Shown: positions 46,887 to 57,523 of the stretch, in pieces
How positions within the stretch are numbered: position 1 is the first letter of the stretch
How the letters are laid out: the number at the start of each line of letters is the position of its first letter
Origin: Acarospora socialis
Taxonomy: Eukaryota; Ascomycota; Lecanoromycetes; Acarosporales; Acarosporaceae
Reading direction: 5' to 3'
DNA length: 64,000 nt
NCBI GenBank assembly: GCA_025617375.2
Contig: JAMYGW020000002.1
Span: 2,542,001-2,606,000 of the forward strand
Notes under the pieces: model-generated
Database searches by the model: none
What the model was told of the DNA's origin: nothing
Seen by the model: the letters and a program-made list of their open reading frames with translations, nothing else
Program-made: the position numbers and the translations under genes

Positions 46887-48539
46887 CTACCCTTCAATCG
46901 CATTCCGCGTCGTAGGTCCAGCATGCCCTCCGCTAACGTCGACACCTGCAGTCTTTGTCCCATCCGTCCCTATACCTGACTCAAGTTCCGTTTCCGATTT
47001 CAAGTCCTCGGCAATAGGCAATCTAGGCAGCGGTTTCTCTCTCCCCGTCACGCGATCCAAAACCGCCCTTGACAACGAGGTGGGGATGATAGGGACGGGC
47101 ATGGCTCGGCCGAGCGTGTAGGCGTCCGAGATGTCGGACGACGCGAACGTCGCGAGTGATTTCGACGACGTCCGGGAGTGGTTTGATGGAGATTCGATCG
47201 CCGCGTTTTGGGCCGGAGAAGGTGTGGGGTCCCGAGCCGAGGAGTTGGTGCATGCGGATTTAGCTGGGCGGTGGGTTGTTGGGTTCGTGTGGCGTTTGCG
47301 TCTGACGGTGTTCTGAGATCGTGCGAGTGCACGGTATGGTCGGGGAGTTGAGGACGTTGCGGAGTGGGCTGTCGGAGGTTGGGGGAAGTCGGGCAGGAGG
47401 CGTCTTGTTGGGGGGTTGATGGGTGATTTGGCGGGTAAGGTGTCGGAGGAGGCTAGAGGGGTACCGTTGGCGCTTATAAGACCGTTCACCTTTCTGCGCT
47501 GTGGTGCATCCTTGTTGGACGGCTCGAGTGGTGGTTGGAGTGTGGACGAGGGGACCCTTGGTGGTAGTGGGCCTTTTCTCTTCGTACCTTGTGGTACACT
47601 CCGCATAGACCGCCTATTGACTTTGGTTTTAGAGGCATTGCCCACCAGCTTTTCCTTACTTCGGTGATGGTGATTGCTGAAAAAGTCTTGGGTTATGACT
47701 ATGGTGGGTGTGCTTATGTTCACCTTGCTTCGGGTGTGAGGTGAAGGGACATCGTATGCTCTTTCCAAGCTCCTTGCCAGCTTCCGAGCTTGTGCAGTCG
47801 AAGAGGAAATGCTTTTCCCTCCCAGAACTCGCCATGCTTTATTGTCCATAACCACGGATGCTTCTGGAACTCTGACTATTGGCGTCTTGCTCCCAGTCTG
47901 TATTTTGTTGTTACTCGACATGCTGGCCCCTCCGGGCTCGTTAACTCGATGGGAACCATGCCTTCGTTCAGGATACTCGACTTGCGTGCTCAATGGGTTG
48001 TGCTGGCTCATGGGGTTGTACTTGGATATAGGCCAGGTGGGAGGTGTATTGGATGGCTGTGTCTGGCCTCGACTGCTGGTGTTCAGTTGGTTGGAGTCTC
48101 TCAGTAACCAGCTAGGACGGTCTGTCCAAGTCCTCGCACGATCTGCAATCCCGCTCGGCTTGAAGTAGTCGGGAATCACTCGACCCTTCCAGATGATGAA
48201 TTTGCGAACAGACGTATCACCTTCCTCAATCTGACTACCTCTCATTCCACGCCGACGACGAGCGCGATAGAACCCACAGATTCCGGCTGCCATGGCCACG
48301 AAAATCAGTGTCGCGAGTAGCGACACAATGATGATGGTTGGCCTCAGATCCATGGAAGGCAATCGTGATGCACTGGGAAGATCCCCAGCCGAGTCGGGGT
48401 CATGCTTCGACGGGCCGAGCTCATGGCAATTAGGCAGAGCTCCGGTGGCGCCTATCCAACCAGGAAGACTCGCACCTGTCCCAGAGAAAGCACAATCCGA
48501 GGGTATGATCAGCCTGTGAATCACGTATTGGAGGCCCAC
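46887..48539 (-). CDS. Uncharacterised single-pass membrane protein, 5' end unresolved
   Basis: At least 550 aa. One hydrophobic segment (TIIIVSLLATLIFVAMAAGICGF, about residues 68-90) is followed by a basic stop-transfer (YRARRRRG) and a long Ser/Pro/Arg-rich tail, presumably cytosolic. The short extracellular part contains two Cys (DCAFSG, LPNCHEL). The frame remains open some 40 nt upstream of 48539 (LGPLSDVGLPVHELGAVG), so the true start and probably a signal-peptide exon lie further upstream; I could not fix them. A block DNKAWRVLGG...ARKLARSLERAYDVPSP may be a conserved motif. The family is not recognised; a cell-surface sensor-like layout is a guess. Confidence 0.5.
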   Translation of the reverse strand: MGLQYVIHRLIIPSDCAFSGTGASLPGWIGATGALPNCHELGPSKHDPDSAGDLPSASRLPSMDLRPTIIIVSLLATLIFVAMAAGICGFYRARRRRGMRGSQIEEGDTSVRKFIIWKGRVIPDYFKPSGIADRARTWTDRPSWLLRDSNQLNTSSRGQTQPSNTPPTWPISKYNPMSQHNPLSTQVEYPERRHGSHRVNEPGGASMSSNNKIQTGSKTPIVRVPEASVVMDNKAWRVLGGKSISSSTAQARKLARSLERAYDVPSPHTRSKVNISTPTIVITQDFFSNHHHRSKEKLVGNASKTKVNRRSMRSVPQGTKRKGPLPPRVPSSTLQPPLEPSNKDAPQRRKVNGLISANGTPLASSDTLPAKSPINPPTRRLLPDFPQPPTAHSATSSTPRPYRALARSQNTVRRKRHTNPTTHRPAKSACTNSSARDPTPSPAQNAAIESPSNHSRTSSKSLATFASSDISDAYTLGRAMPVPIIPTSLSRAVLDRVTGREKPLPRLPIAEDLKSETELESGIGTDGTKTAGVDVSGGHAGPTTRNAIEG

Positions 48540-49586
48540 AGCACCGAGTTCATGGACCGGGAGTCCAACATCTGACAGCGGGCCAAGACGTTAGGAATGA
48601 TAGCTCCCTAGCACAGCGATTCCTGCGAAAGTTTCCATTCTGCAGAACAGATACTGGGTTGAGAAGGACGCTCGGAGAGAATTCTAGGAAAAACTATCAA
48701 CAACACAAATAGTTGTTTACAGGATATGTACGAGTGACCGCATATAACAAGGAACTATTTTGCGGGCGCTGCTCCCCTTCCTCCCGTAGAAGGCAACCGG
48801 CAATTGATAAGACATCGGAAATTTTATGAAGCAGTGCGTTCCTCTGCCGCCGTGAGAGCAGGGCTCTGTAGACTGAAGTGATCCAATGGCTGTGGACATA
48901 TTGCATGCAAATGCAGCACCAACAACCAACACGTTGGGTCTCTCGAAGGGTTGTTGCAAATCCGGTGCAGATGACTATATGCTGTGTACGTTCGTAAGAC
49001 AGAAGAGGCCAGGGATCCCAGTCAGTCCGAGGCCGTGGCTGGAGCCGCGAAACAGATGCGACTGCAAAGGCAGTCAGTAGCGATGAAAGAGGGTCTCATG
49101 ATAATCGATCCGTCGTGTATCAGTCCTAAGGGAGAATTGACACGTCGTCTTTTGGTTGGTTTGGGAGCGCCAACCTGAAACTTGTGGATGTAGACGCGTC
49201 TTTCTGATGATACCTACCTTACACATAAGTTGTGTGAGTAGCTGTAAGCTGCAGGTAAGCAGCTCAACATCTGAAGGGAATCCGAGCCGCAGCCTTCCGG
49301 AACGGATATAGTAGTACAGAGCAATCCATGCTGACGCTCAGAAAGTTGCATGTTCTTGAAGAGAGATGCAGCAATATCCCGTATGTTCGTTGCACTGGAT
49401 CTGCTGGAAGCATGCGCCAAATAATGGCCTGCAGGATATGAAACAACACCTCTCCAGGGATGGCCCGGTTGCCATGTAGGGTCAGATAGGTGTGTGGTGC
49501 ATAAGGTGCATGGGGTGCAGGTTGAGGTGTGGGCTAAGCATAAGGTTTTGTAGGACTTAGAAAGAATCAAAATTTCGCTTGTGCAA

Positions 49587-49610
49587 TCACTTATGACCCA
49601 TACTCTTACT
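49587..49610 (-). repeat. Solo arm of the 14.1-kb hairpin repeat
   Basis: On the minus strand GTAAGAGTATGGGTCATAAGT matches the outer arm at 14114-14134 with one T/C difference. I see no facing partner arm nearby, so this may be a truncated copy. Confidence 0.45.
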
Positions 49611-50030
49611 TATATACACATGTGTTATATGATTACTGTAATGCTATACTCATTGCAGTTCTCCAGGTTGATAATCATGAACAAGATTTGAATGTAATCT
49701 TGACAGATGAATTGTTACAGAAGTGTTCTCATCAGCAGAATCACAAAGGCTGCCTTGCATCCCTTCACAATGGGACAGGCGACAGCCAGTGTAGGTGGAG
49801 ACTAGTTAGTTGAAATTGAAGTCTGCAATGTGACTATTTGAGCTGCACAGCTGACGGAAAGTTTGTAAATGAACAAGTTCGCATACTACTCAGCTGTAAG
49901 CAATTATTATAGCGTATCTGCAGACTAGCACTTTTACATTGAGGTCCATTATATTCGGATAGCTCAGACAGACGAGGTCGATCAAGTTGGGCCTCATTGA
50001 CCTGTCAAACACCCTCTAGAGACCCTTCTT

Positions 50031-50466
50031 AGGTTAGAGTCAATACAGTATTGGCCAAGTCAAGTTGAGTAACGAAGTCAGCCATCTGTTGAAGAGACTT
50101 CTCCGTGAAGCTCTCAAAAAACAGCCTATATGTTTGGAATCCCTTCATCCACTTTTGTACGGTTGACACTTCCCGACTATCTTTTTTAAAGAGTTCTCGA
50201 AGTGGCGCGACAATTAAGTCAGGAATGGGTAAAGAATTCGGAGTTCGCGATTAAGTGTTCCACGAACAGAAACGCTGGTTAAGCACATCCGCCACGGTCC
50301 TACCAGCACCAAGAGTAAGCTTGTACGCCTCGAGAAAGGGCCCGGCAAGCGGAACGGGCTGGTTTGTTAAGCGGATGGACAGAAGGGTATGAAGTTTTGT
50401 GCCTACATCTTTGACTAGCTGATATCTCTGCAACCGATCAGGACACTTGATCAGATAGATAAGCAT
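50031..50466 (-). pseudogene. Orphan reading-frame remnant
   Basis: From 50466 a frame of 71 codons (LIKCPDRLQRYQLVKDVG..., GPFLEAYKLTLGAGRTVADVL) ends at a TAA. The same frame then continues open for about 70 further codons (LIVAPLRELFKKDSREVSTV, QTYRLFFESFTEKSLQQMAD) to about 50031. The amino-acid composition looks like real protein on both sides. I do not recognise the family. It may be a decayed gene fragment, or one exon pair of a gene whose intron I failed to see. Confidence 0.35.
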
Positions 50467-50894
50467 TTACTTAATAGACTCAACAGCAAGATCAGTGAGC
50501 AGACTTCTATATAGAAGAGTTGTTTTTCTTATTAAAATGATTGTGTTTAACTTACTTAATCAAGTTACTATCTACCGATTTATCATTGAGTGTGCACAAG
50601 AACCTTTATATCAACAAGCACAAACCTCTAGCCCTAAGATAAGAACGTAACAATATATTAATGTGAACTTAAATCTCAGGGCTTATTCTTGAAATCTTTG
50701 AGATGTGCGATTAAAGAGATGTGTAATTGTGAGAGGTGTCACTTGAGCCTAGCACTTTAAAGGATTAACAGCTAGTAAAGAACCTGCCCCTATAGCAAGA
50801 CTCAATAGATAAACTTGTTTCCTGTTCAACAAGTCTCTACTGATCGGAAGGAGATGGCTTGATTTGTAAAGCGGCATCCCGCCTTACCTCGAAC

Positions 50895-53131
50895 TTATTC
50901 AGTTCCTTGACAGTTATCCACTGTGGTCCCACCTGCAGACACCGTAGCCATTCCTGCATAGGGCTTCGTGCCTATTGGCAAATGGCCGTGCGCGTACCAC
51001 TGGTAGGTTGGGTCTTTGGGGGTAGTCTCAAAATACCATTCTGTGACAGTTCCACAACCTCTCAGCTGACTCAGAATTCCCATGCCGTCTTTGCCGAGTA
51101 GAGCATCAGGAAAGTTTTTCCCGCGTATCTCGAATTCATCGTACCAGAATCGGTAGGACACCTCACAATCATCGGCCGGCTGCTTAGCGAGTGGTGTGAT
51201 TCTGTAGAGCCAGCCATCGGATGATGTGTAGTTGCCGCCAAATTTGTAGATATGGGGGTTGTTGATGCTGTCGTTGCCGTCACAGCTGTCAAGTAGAAGC
51301 ACAAATTTGTTGAGGCAGTCTGAGGCTTTCGAGATCGGCAGGGATGGGTCAACTGTGTTGGACAAGGAAAGACGCAGGTCATTTGGTGAACCTTTATTGT
51401 ATCTGGTGTTCAGGTAAGCAGTGACATTAATACATGGTGTAAACGGTGGAATAGTGATGCCTGATGGGATGGGCCTTGTTTGCACCTCTGGTGGAGGACT
51501 GATAAGACATATGAAAGACCTACTCTAAAGATGTGGACACCTGCTTGCAGAAATTTGCAGTGTTCTGCACTGCTATGTCTCTATCTACAATCCATTGATC
51601 TTCACTAATGCCATGACAGGTGGGTTGTCGCATTGGAGGGTGCTGTGTAGCTGTAGCCATGGGGAGGTTGGTGGGGACTGTTTCCGGTCCGTAGCCTGAT
51701 GCGGCAGCGTCAAACAGTGCATCACAGTTGGAAAACCCGTTTACTATTCCAATAGAGACCATAACCGGGAAATCATCCGCTTCGTCAGATGGTCCAGGAT
51801 TCTGACTGTTGTCCACAGTGTTGTCACTGAAGGCTTCTCCGGAGGCTCCAGGAAACTTGTCCCAGGTGGCCCACCAGTACAATGCTGGAAGAGCTAAGAG
51901 TCAGCACAGCACAAGGGAGTGGTTATCTAATAACTACTTACCGCTGAATAGTTGCGCGTAGCTGTCAGCGTTAATACTTGAACGTTGGGCACCTCCTTTG
52001 TTCGGTGAATCTATTGCATTCCCTTTGTTACTGGCTCAATAATCCCATGGTAGAGTGGAAATATAATGAAATACCTGCACGCATTCGGGCCAGCTTGTGC
52101 ACCCACTTTGGCATATATGCCCTTCGGTCCCCTGGAGCGCCATCAGGGTCAAGAAACTCATCACCAACTAATCAATTGATCAGTCTCATCCACCAAGTGA
52201 TATACGTAAGTTCAAGGGATGTTGGTCATTGATGACTGAAGTAGGAGGACTTCAGTCGATGACATGCTTCATTTAAGGATCTTACCATGTGGGTCTGCAT
52301 GATTAATGAGCCTGGTATGCATCATTTCATGAAGGACATAAGATCCAGAGGTTTGGAACCACGCAAGGTTGTTGGCGTGCTCTGGGCCCTGGTCAAGGCG
52401 GTCGGAGATTGTAGGGATATCATAGAAGATGTCGCACATGTTGATATTATGATAATACGACCACCATCTCGAATATGTCCATGCATAGCCGCCGATTCGC
52501 ATCGGTATGGTCTTCCCCGGATTGTTGGGATCCTGAACTTTTCGCTGACAGTAGTTCTTTGGATCGTTGCAGACTATGGTTATGAACTCATTCGATTCTG
52601 CAGTGAAGAAGTCCGCCGCTCGTCGGATGTTATCTTTATGACTGGTTAGCAAGTGGTCTTGGCAACTGCGGCAAGACGGTGTCATGTCCTTCGGAGGAAG
52701 CTTTGCCTTCTTCTCAATTTGCACCAGGAGCTTACACGATGGGGAGATTTACCAGCAATGCGCCGTTGGTATGCGGGATGGATGTAATCCGGTCCCATGT
52801 AATAGTTTGCGGTTTGTGAACCGTGCTTGATGTTGGGCCAGCCCTTGGCGTGATTGGCAAGGGTAAAGGCGTCATAGAAGGCGGTGTTCATCTTGGTTCT
52901 CTTGTCATCTGTGCAGGACTTGTCATAGTAAAAGGTTCCAAGATCCTTAGAGATACGGAGGCATTCCTCAGATGGGTTCTGAGACAGATTATTACATTCG
53001 TCAGGTGTAGTAGGGAACCTAAATGGGTATGGGTTGGTGGGGCGTGTTATCCTGTTCGCAGTGGGCGAGTCATTCCGTGGTATGGCAAGGCCAAGTGCCC
53101 CTGTTATGTAAAGCAGCTTTAGGAGTAACAT
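50895..53131 (-). CDS. Secreted HEXXH metalloprotease with Cys-containing C-terminal domain
   Basis: Exons 53131-52753, 52633-52286, 52167-52075, 52010-51942, 51884-51541 and 51485-50895; 607 aa. A signal peptide (LLLKLLYITGALGLA) precedes a protease domain with HEMMH (228-232), then GDEFLDPDGAPGDRRAY and SINADSYAQLFSALYWW. This order resembles fungal M35-like/aspzincin metalloproteases, in which an Asp or late residue completes the zinc site. From residue 412 an additional region has paired Cys (ASDCLNKFVLLLDSCDGND, NPHIYKFGGNY, GWLYRITP), reminiscent of C-terminal parts of secreted fungal chitinase-like proteins. The last intron was set at 51540-51486 (55 nt) because the alternative in-frame junction would leave a 25-nt intron. 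It is probably an extracellular, host- or substrate-directed enzyme. Confidence 0.65.
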
Positions 53132-54009
53132 CTTGTATAGTAGATGAATTTCAACCTAGTCTTTCTCGGAGTGAACTTGACTGTCAAGGCGATCAATGAA
53201 TGATGAAGGTACTCATGTGCAAATATTAAGTAGCAGACGCCGTTTGATATGCAGAAGAGTACAGAAGCATTTGTGTACGGCTTGAGCATCACTGGGCGAA
53301 ATCCAGCAGCCATCAAGAAGATTCGAGCCAGCATACCACGAAAGGTTTGTGAGCTCCTCCTTTCTGACTTGAGCGGGTGGGAGAGATAAAATGTGGATAG
53401 ATGCAGGTGAGAAACTATGTGTGGACGGAAATGATTGGAATATCATGTCAACAACCGACAATTATCCCGTAGGGTTTGATTTACAATATCACTCATCTTG
53501 CGCTTCATCTATGACGACAGGAGGGTTCATTGAGTATTGTGACTCCTGACTGCACTCACCCAGACCACCCGAGAAAGTGTGTGATCAAGCACCTCTGCAA
53601 TTCGCCTTTCCTCACTGTATCAGAAGGCCAGGCTCATGAGTCTGATGTATATGTCATCGGTTGGACTTGTCGTCAACAACCCTCTTGTAGAGCAAATAAT
53701 AACTCTCTTTATGCCTGACGGAGACTCTCGCTTAATTAACCGAGACTGGCATCGAGGCACGTGATAAGATTGGCGCTCACACAGCTCATTCTTCTGATCT
53801 AGAACTGGCAGTTTTTGACCTACATCGTGAATGCTGATCTCACCGGTCATGTCTCGCTCTCCCCACTGCGCATTTTTCTGTATCTGGCTAACATGGAGCC
53901 TACTCCTGTTGCGCGCGGCTGTCAGTTTGGCCGATTCGAAGCGCAACTGCTATCCAGGCGTGGGCCTTAGCTTGGCCTTGGACCATGGGTTGGTACTGCA
54001 ACTCTTATA
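53132..54009. other. Intergenic
   Basis: 878 nt between divergent genes, presumably including the promoter of the metalloprotease. The missing 5' end of the Hsp70-like ORF should lie in the last 200 nt, but no convincing exon could be assigned. Confidence 0.4.
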
Positions 54010-54978
54010 TTGGCGACTCTTGAGTTGACAACATCCTTCAGAACTTCTGTTGTTACTTTTCCTGATGGGTCAATCAACCTCACAGCGAAGGTGGAGGGTA
54101 ACAACCAGTACAAAGATTTCATGCGCTGGATGACATCTGAGGACCAATCGACCGAGCCTTTGCCTCAGACCCAATCCTTCCTACAGATTCGAATGCCCAT
54201 TGTACACGACGCCGGCCATTGGTTCTTCGAATACATAAAGCCCCGTCCAAAGAGCTCAGATGCCCTCGTGCGTATGTTGCTGGCCCTCCGTGCGTCCACC
54301 GAGGCCTTCCTTGTCAAGCCTATCAACACCAGCGACGTCGTGGTTCCTCTCTCCTTCAAGCACGATAGTACGCGGGCATTTCTAGACGCAGCCCTCTCAG
54401 CTGCCCAACTCAGCTCCGCCATTCCCAGCTCAGGGTCCTATACTTTCGCAGCCCAAGCAGCCGCTCGGGCTAACGGGATTGGCAACTGCCTCGAGTACAT
54501 CAAAGAGGAGGCGGAGCGCCAGCTTGTCTTGATTGTGGATTACAGCCACTCGGCGCTGGTGATGACACTGGCTATCGAGGAAGATACCTGCTTGGTGTTC
54601 AGCAGGACTGAACATTCTCTTGCGCTTGGGGCCGATCAAAGTATGGGTGAAGGATACTGGGCAATCATTAAGGCTCTTCTCAAGGACATCAACATGGCGC
54701 CCCCAAATGCTGATCCGAGGGTTCCAAGGACTGTTTCAAGCCTAGTCATGACCGGGGACTCTGTTCTGAATGATGAGATGATTCATACACTTGAAGAGAC
54801 GATAGGACCTGATCTGGTGAGGGATGCACGGTCCAGATTGGAGGCTCCAGTATTTGCTGCTGCGATAGGAGCAGCGGTAGCGTCCAAGCAACGGGTCAAC
54901 GGAGGGTGGTGCCGTCTCCCTGCTACAGAAAGGACAGTAGATATGAAGAGATTGGACTTTGCTGAAACAAAGGGTTAA
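54010..54978 (+). CDS. Hsp70/actin-like ATPase-domain protein, 5' end missing
   Basis: 322 codons starting at ATLELTTSFRTSVVTFPDG. The body follows fungal Hsp70-like hypothetical proteins: LRASTEAFLVKPINTSDVVVP, FKHDSTRAFLDAALSAAQL, LVLIVDYSHSALVMTLAIEE (phosphate-2-like block) and SSLVMTGDSVLNDEMIHTLE, ending APVFAAAIGAAVASKQR. No ATG lies near the start of similarity; the first in-frame ATG is about 38 codons in, and the frame closes upstream at a TAG at 53968-53970. The expected N-terminal phosphate-1 loop is not visible. It is either a truncated gene or one with an unrecognised first exon. Function is unknown. Confidence 0.5.
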   Translation: MATLELTTSFRTSVVTFPDGSINLTAKVEGNNQYKDFMRWMTSEDQSTEPLPQTQSFLQIRMPIVHDAGHWFFEYIKPRPKSSDALVRMLLALRASTEAFLVKPINTSDVVVPLSFKHDSTRAFLDAALSAAQLSSAIPSSGSYTFAAQAAARANGIGNCLEYIKEEAERQLVLIVDYSHSALVMTLAIEEDTCLVFSRTEHSLALGADQSMGEGYWAIIKALLKDINMAPPNADPRVPRTVSSLVMTGDSVLNDEMIHTLEETIGPDLVRDARSRLEAPVFAAAIGAAVASKQRVNGGWCRLPATERTVDMKRLDFAETKG

Positions 54979-57523
54979 AGTAAGGACGAAGAGTGGGCCG
55001 AAACTCGGTATAACAGACTATCACCGGACCGGTCCTTGAACTCATTTCCTCTAATCCAAACACGCCATCTCCTACTCCTCAAATTTAAAGTCTATGCAAT
55101 GAGTGAACGACGGACAATGCAATAGTGACTGGGCGAATGCTAGAGATTTGGAAACCCTTAATTGGTGGACTTCAGTGAGCTCGGGTAATCGTGATCCTAT
55201 AATGTAGTATTCCAAGCTGAGGTGTTCGATTACTACGCGAGAAAGCTATATCTAAGACACTGAGAAGTCCCGTGACTGTCCCGTGACCTATCGTAAGACC
55301 TAATTCCTACAGTAATCAAAATCTATGCTGATGCTGGTGTTCAATGCCCGTGCCCCAACATACTTTCCTGCAGTAGGAGGTGGCAGTTCAGACTGCCACG
55401 GAGAGGGCAGGAGGGAAAAACGCATCCAGTGTCTCGTTTCAGAGAAAGATGCAGGCCATTGCATGACTACAAGTTATGTCGTTCTCCTCATATCGGCGGC
55501 AGGAGCAGGTGCGGGAGCGTAGACTGGATTCAGCAATTTGACTGGACCACACGGCCCTCGAAATCTGATCCCACTTAGATCTATAGATGTAGAGTAATTA
55601 GCATAGGGTTCTAGGTGTATAAAGGGATTTACTATGTTGCTCAAAGCCAATTCCATGCCTCCACACATTTCTGCAAAGAAGATGGGTGTACAGAGTGCCT
55701 GGAGGCAAGCTCCGAGCGACTGTCAGTCAATCTCAATTGACCTCATCGCTATTACCTGATAATAATGCTGCTGTCACGCAGCCAGACTATTGTCTCTGTT
55801 TGTCTTCAATGTCTGAGGATCAATTCTTTGAGCTATTACTCTCGGCGATTCTTCAGCACACGGGAGTCAGGCAATCTAAATACCGGCTCAACAGGCAAGG
55901 AATCTTCTTCTATTACCAAGAAAGGCACTATCAATCTAACTAGGAGACAGGACATTAGACAGGACCTACTAACTAGGTAATTTAGGCATAGAGAAGGGAT
56001 TATACAGCTTTTCACGCTGACATGCAGAGGCATGTAACAAACATAATTAGATGAACTTGGGACGGAATCTTTGACAACATGTGGAATATAAGCTCTCATC
56101 ACGATGGTTTATCATGTGAGAAGCATGAATGTGTAAGCTGCAGTATAGTGGGCAGGGTATGTCACTCGATATTTCAGTTGTTGTCCCTCATAGTGGTTGA
56201 GAACAATTTCCATTGATAGTAAACATCCTCGCATCCGCTCTGCCCACAAGAATAAGGACAAATATGTCACTCTTCGAAGTCGCTAAAGATTTGTGTTATG
56301 TTAGCCTCCGTAAGGTACAGTGCCGGAAAAAATTCTGGTCCGTTCAGAACGGTTGCGAAAATCACTTTTTTTTTGAAAGCTCAAATTTCTCAAACACACA
56401 AATACTGCAACTACTCCACAACCACAACTTATATAGACAGTCTGAGTATATAGAATGATGAATTATTATAGATCTATTAGAACTTCAATTTTCATACATA
56501 TCTTTGAGCAATTGCATGAGTAGTTATCATAAAGATGTGTAAAACAGCAACACAACATGAGTTTTTGTTGATTTTGCTGCAAATTGTATGTAAAATCACT
56601 GAATATTGCAATAATCACAGCATTTATGTATCAACTGATTCAGAACTTTCAAGTATGATAGAGATTTATATATATTTTAATACTGTAGTCTCAGATTACT
56701 GTAATAAGTTGTTGTTGTTGAGTTATACACTGAATACAGTGTGAAATTACTGTTTTTTCACGACAAAAACACTCAAAAACACATTTTTTCAGTGACTACA
56801 CATGCATTTGTTCAATTACACACTTCAAATTTTGAAATATGAAAGATCTATATATCTTACATCAATCTATATACTCAGTCTATAATAATATACTGTGGTT
56901 GTGGAGTAGTTGCAGTATTTGTGTGTTTTGAGAAATTTGGGCTTTCAAAAAAAAGTGGTTTTCACAACTGTTCTGAATGGACCAGAGTTTTTTCCGGCAC
57001 TGTAGGTAGAGAAGTACTTGTACAATAATGGCAACATTTGTTCTAACTTAGCACTCAGATTATGTCCTCGAATTAGGAAGTAGGACGATGGCTTTAGCTA
57101 CTAATCATGAGTGTATAGAGTCATTGTGATAGTGTCAGAAGCTCTATCATACCTGAGGAAGGACATGTTATGGTAGTAACCTTAACGTGGCGTGCATGTC
57201 AACCCCTTCCATTCGATGAGGTGTAGCCTGACACCAGTGCAGAGAAAAATCTGAAAGCATACCGTATTCAAATTGCCCGAATCATAGCAAAGCACATGAG
57301 CGCCGCAATTTCTCTCCGCACTCTCTTTCTGCTTGAACACCCCGCAACTCTGACCGCCTCTACATACAATTCGCGACGTTGTTCGATGCTCTCGCAGCTC
57401 ACCTCGGCCAACTCACCATGAGCTTGTCTGAGGTGACGCAGAATCATATGAACACATCAGTCAAGTGGCGAACGCGCTGCACCTGAGAAGTCTCTCTCTA
57501 CACCTACTTGGTGACACGAAACC
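54979..57523. other. AT-rich gene-poor region with a MITE
   Basis: 2.5 kb with no gene recognised apart from the DNA element at 56318-57002. The last 250 nt are CT-richer and form the leader of the histidine-phosphatase gene. Confidence 0.45.
56318..57002. mobile_element. Tc1/mariner-type MITE with ~135-bp terminal inverted repeats
   Basis: Left end CAGTGCCGGAAAAAATTCTG, right end (reversed) CAGTGCCGGAAAAAACTCTG, each next to TA (56316-56317 and 57003-57004), the target duplication of Tc1/mariner elements. The arms match for about 135 nt, through CTGCAACTACTCCACAACCAC to GAGTATATAG, with weaker similarity further in. They differ mainly by C/T and G/A transitions plus one-base indels. The interior (about 400 nt) is strongly AT-rich and encodes no transposase. 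It is a non-autonomous derivative mobilised by a transposase from elsewhere. Confidence 0.85.

Larger units (their letters stand above)
48540..50894. other. AT-richer gene-poor region
   Basis: 2.3 kb. It holds the solo repeat arm at 49587-49610 and an orphan reading-frame remnant at 50031-50466 (separate entries). Otherwise only short overlapping frames are seen on both strands. Base composition from about 50500 is clearly AT-rich. Confidence 0.4.

Noticed and set aside
51514-51538. A 25-nt intron in the metalloprotease
   Set aside because: Too short to be spliced; a 55-nt intron (51540-51486) also keeps frame.
48540-57523. LTR or other virus-like element in the AT-rich region
   Set aside because: No polymerase, integrase or capsid-like sequence and no long direct repeats were recognised; the only clear element is the TA-flanked MITE.
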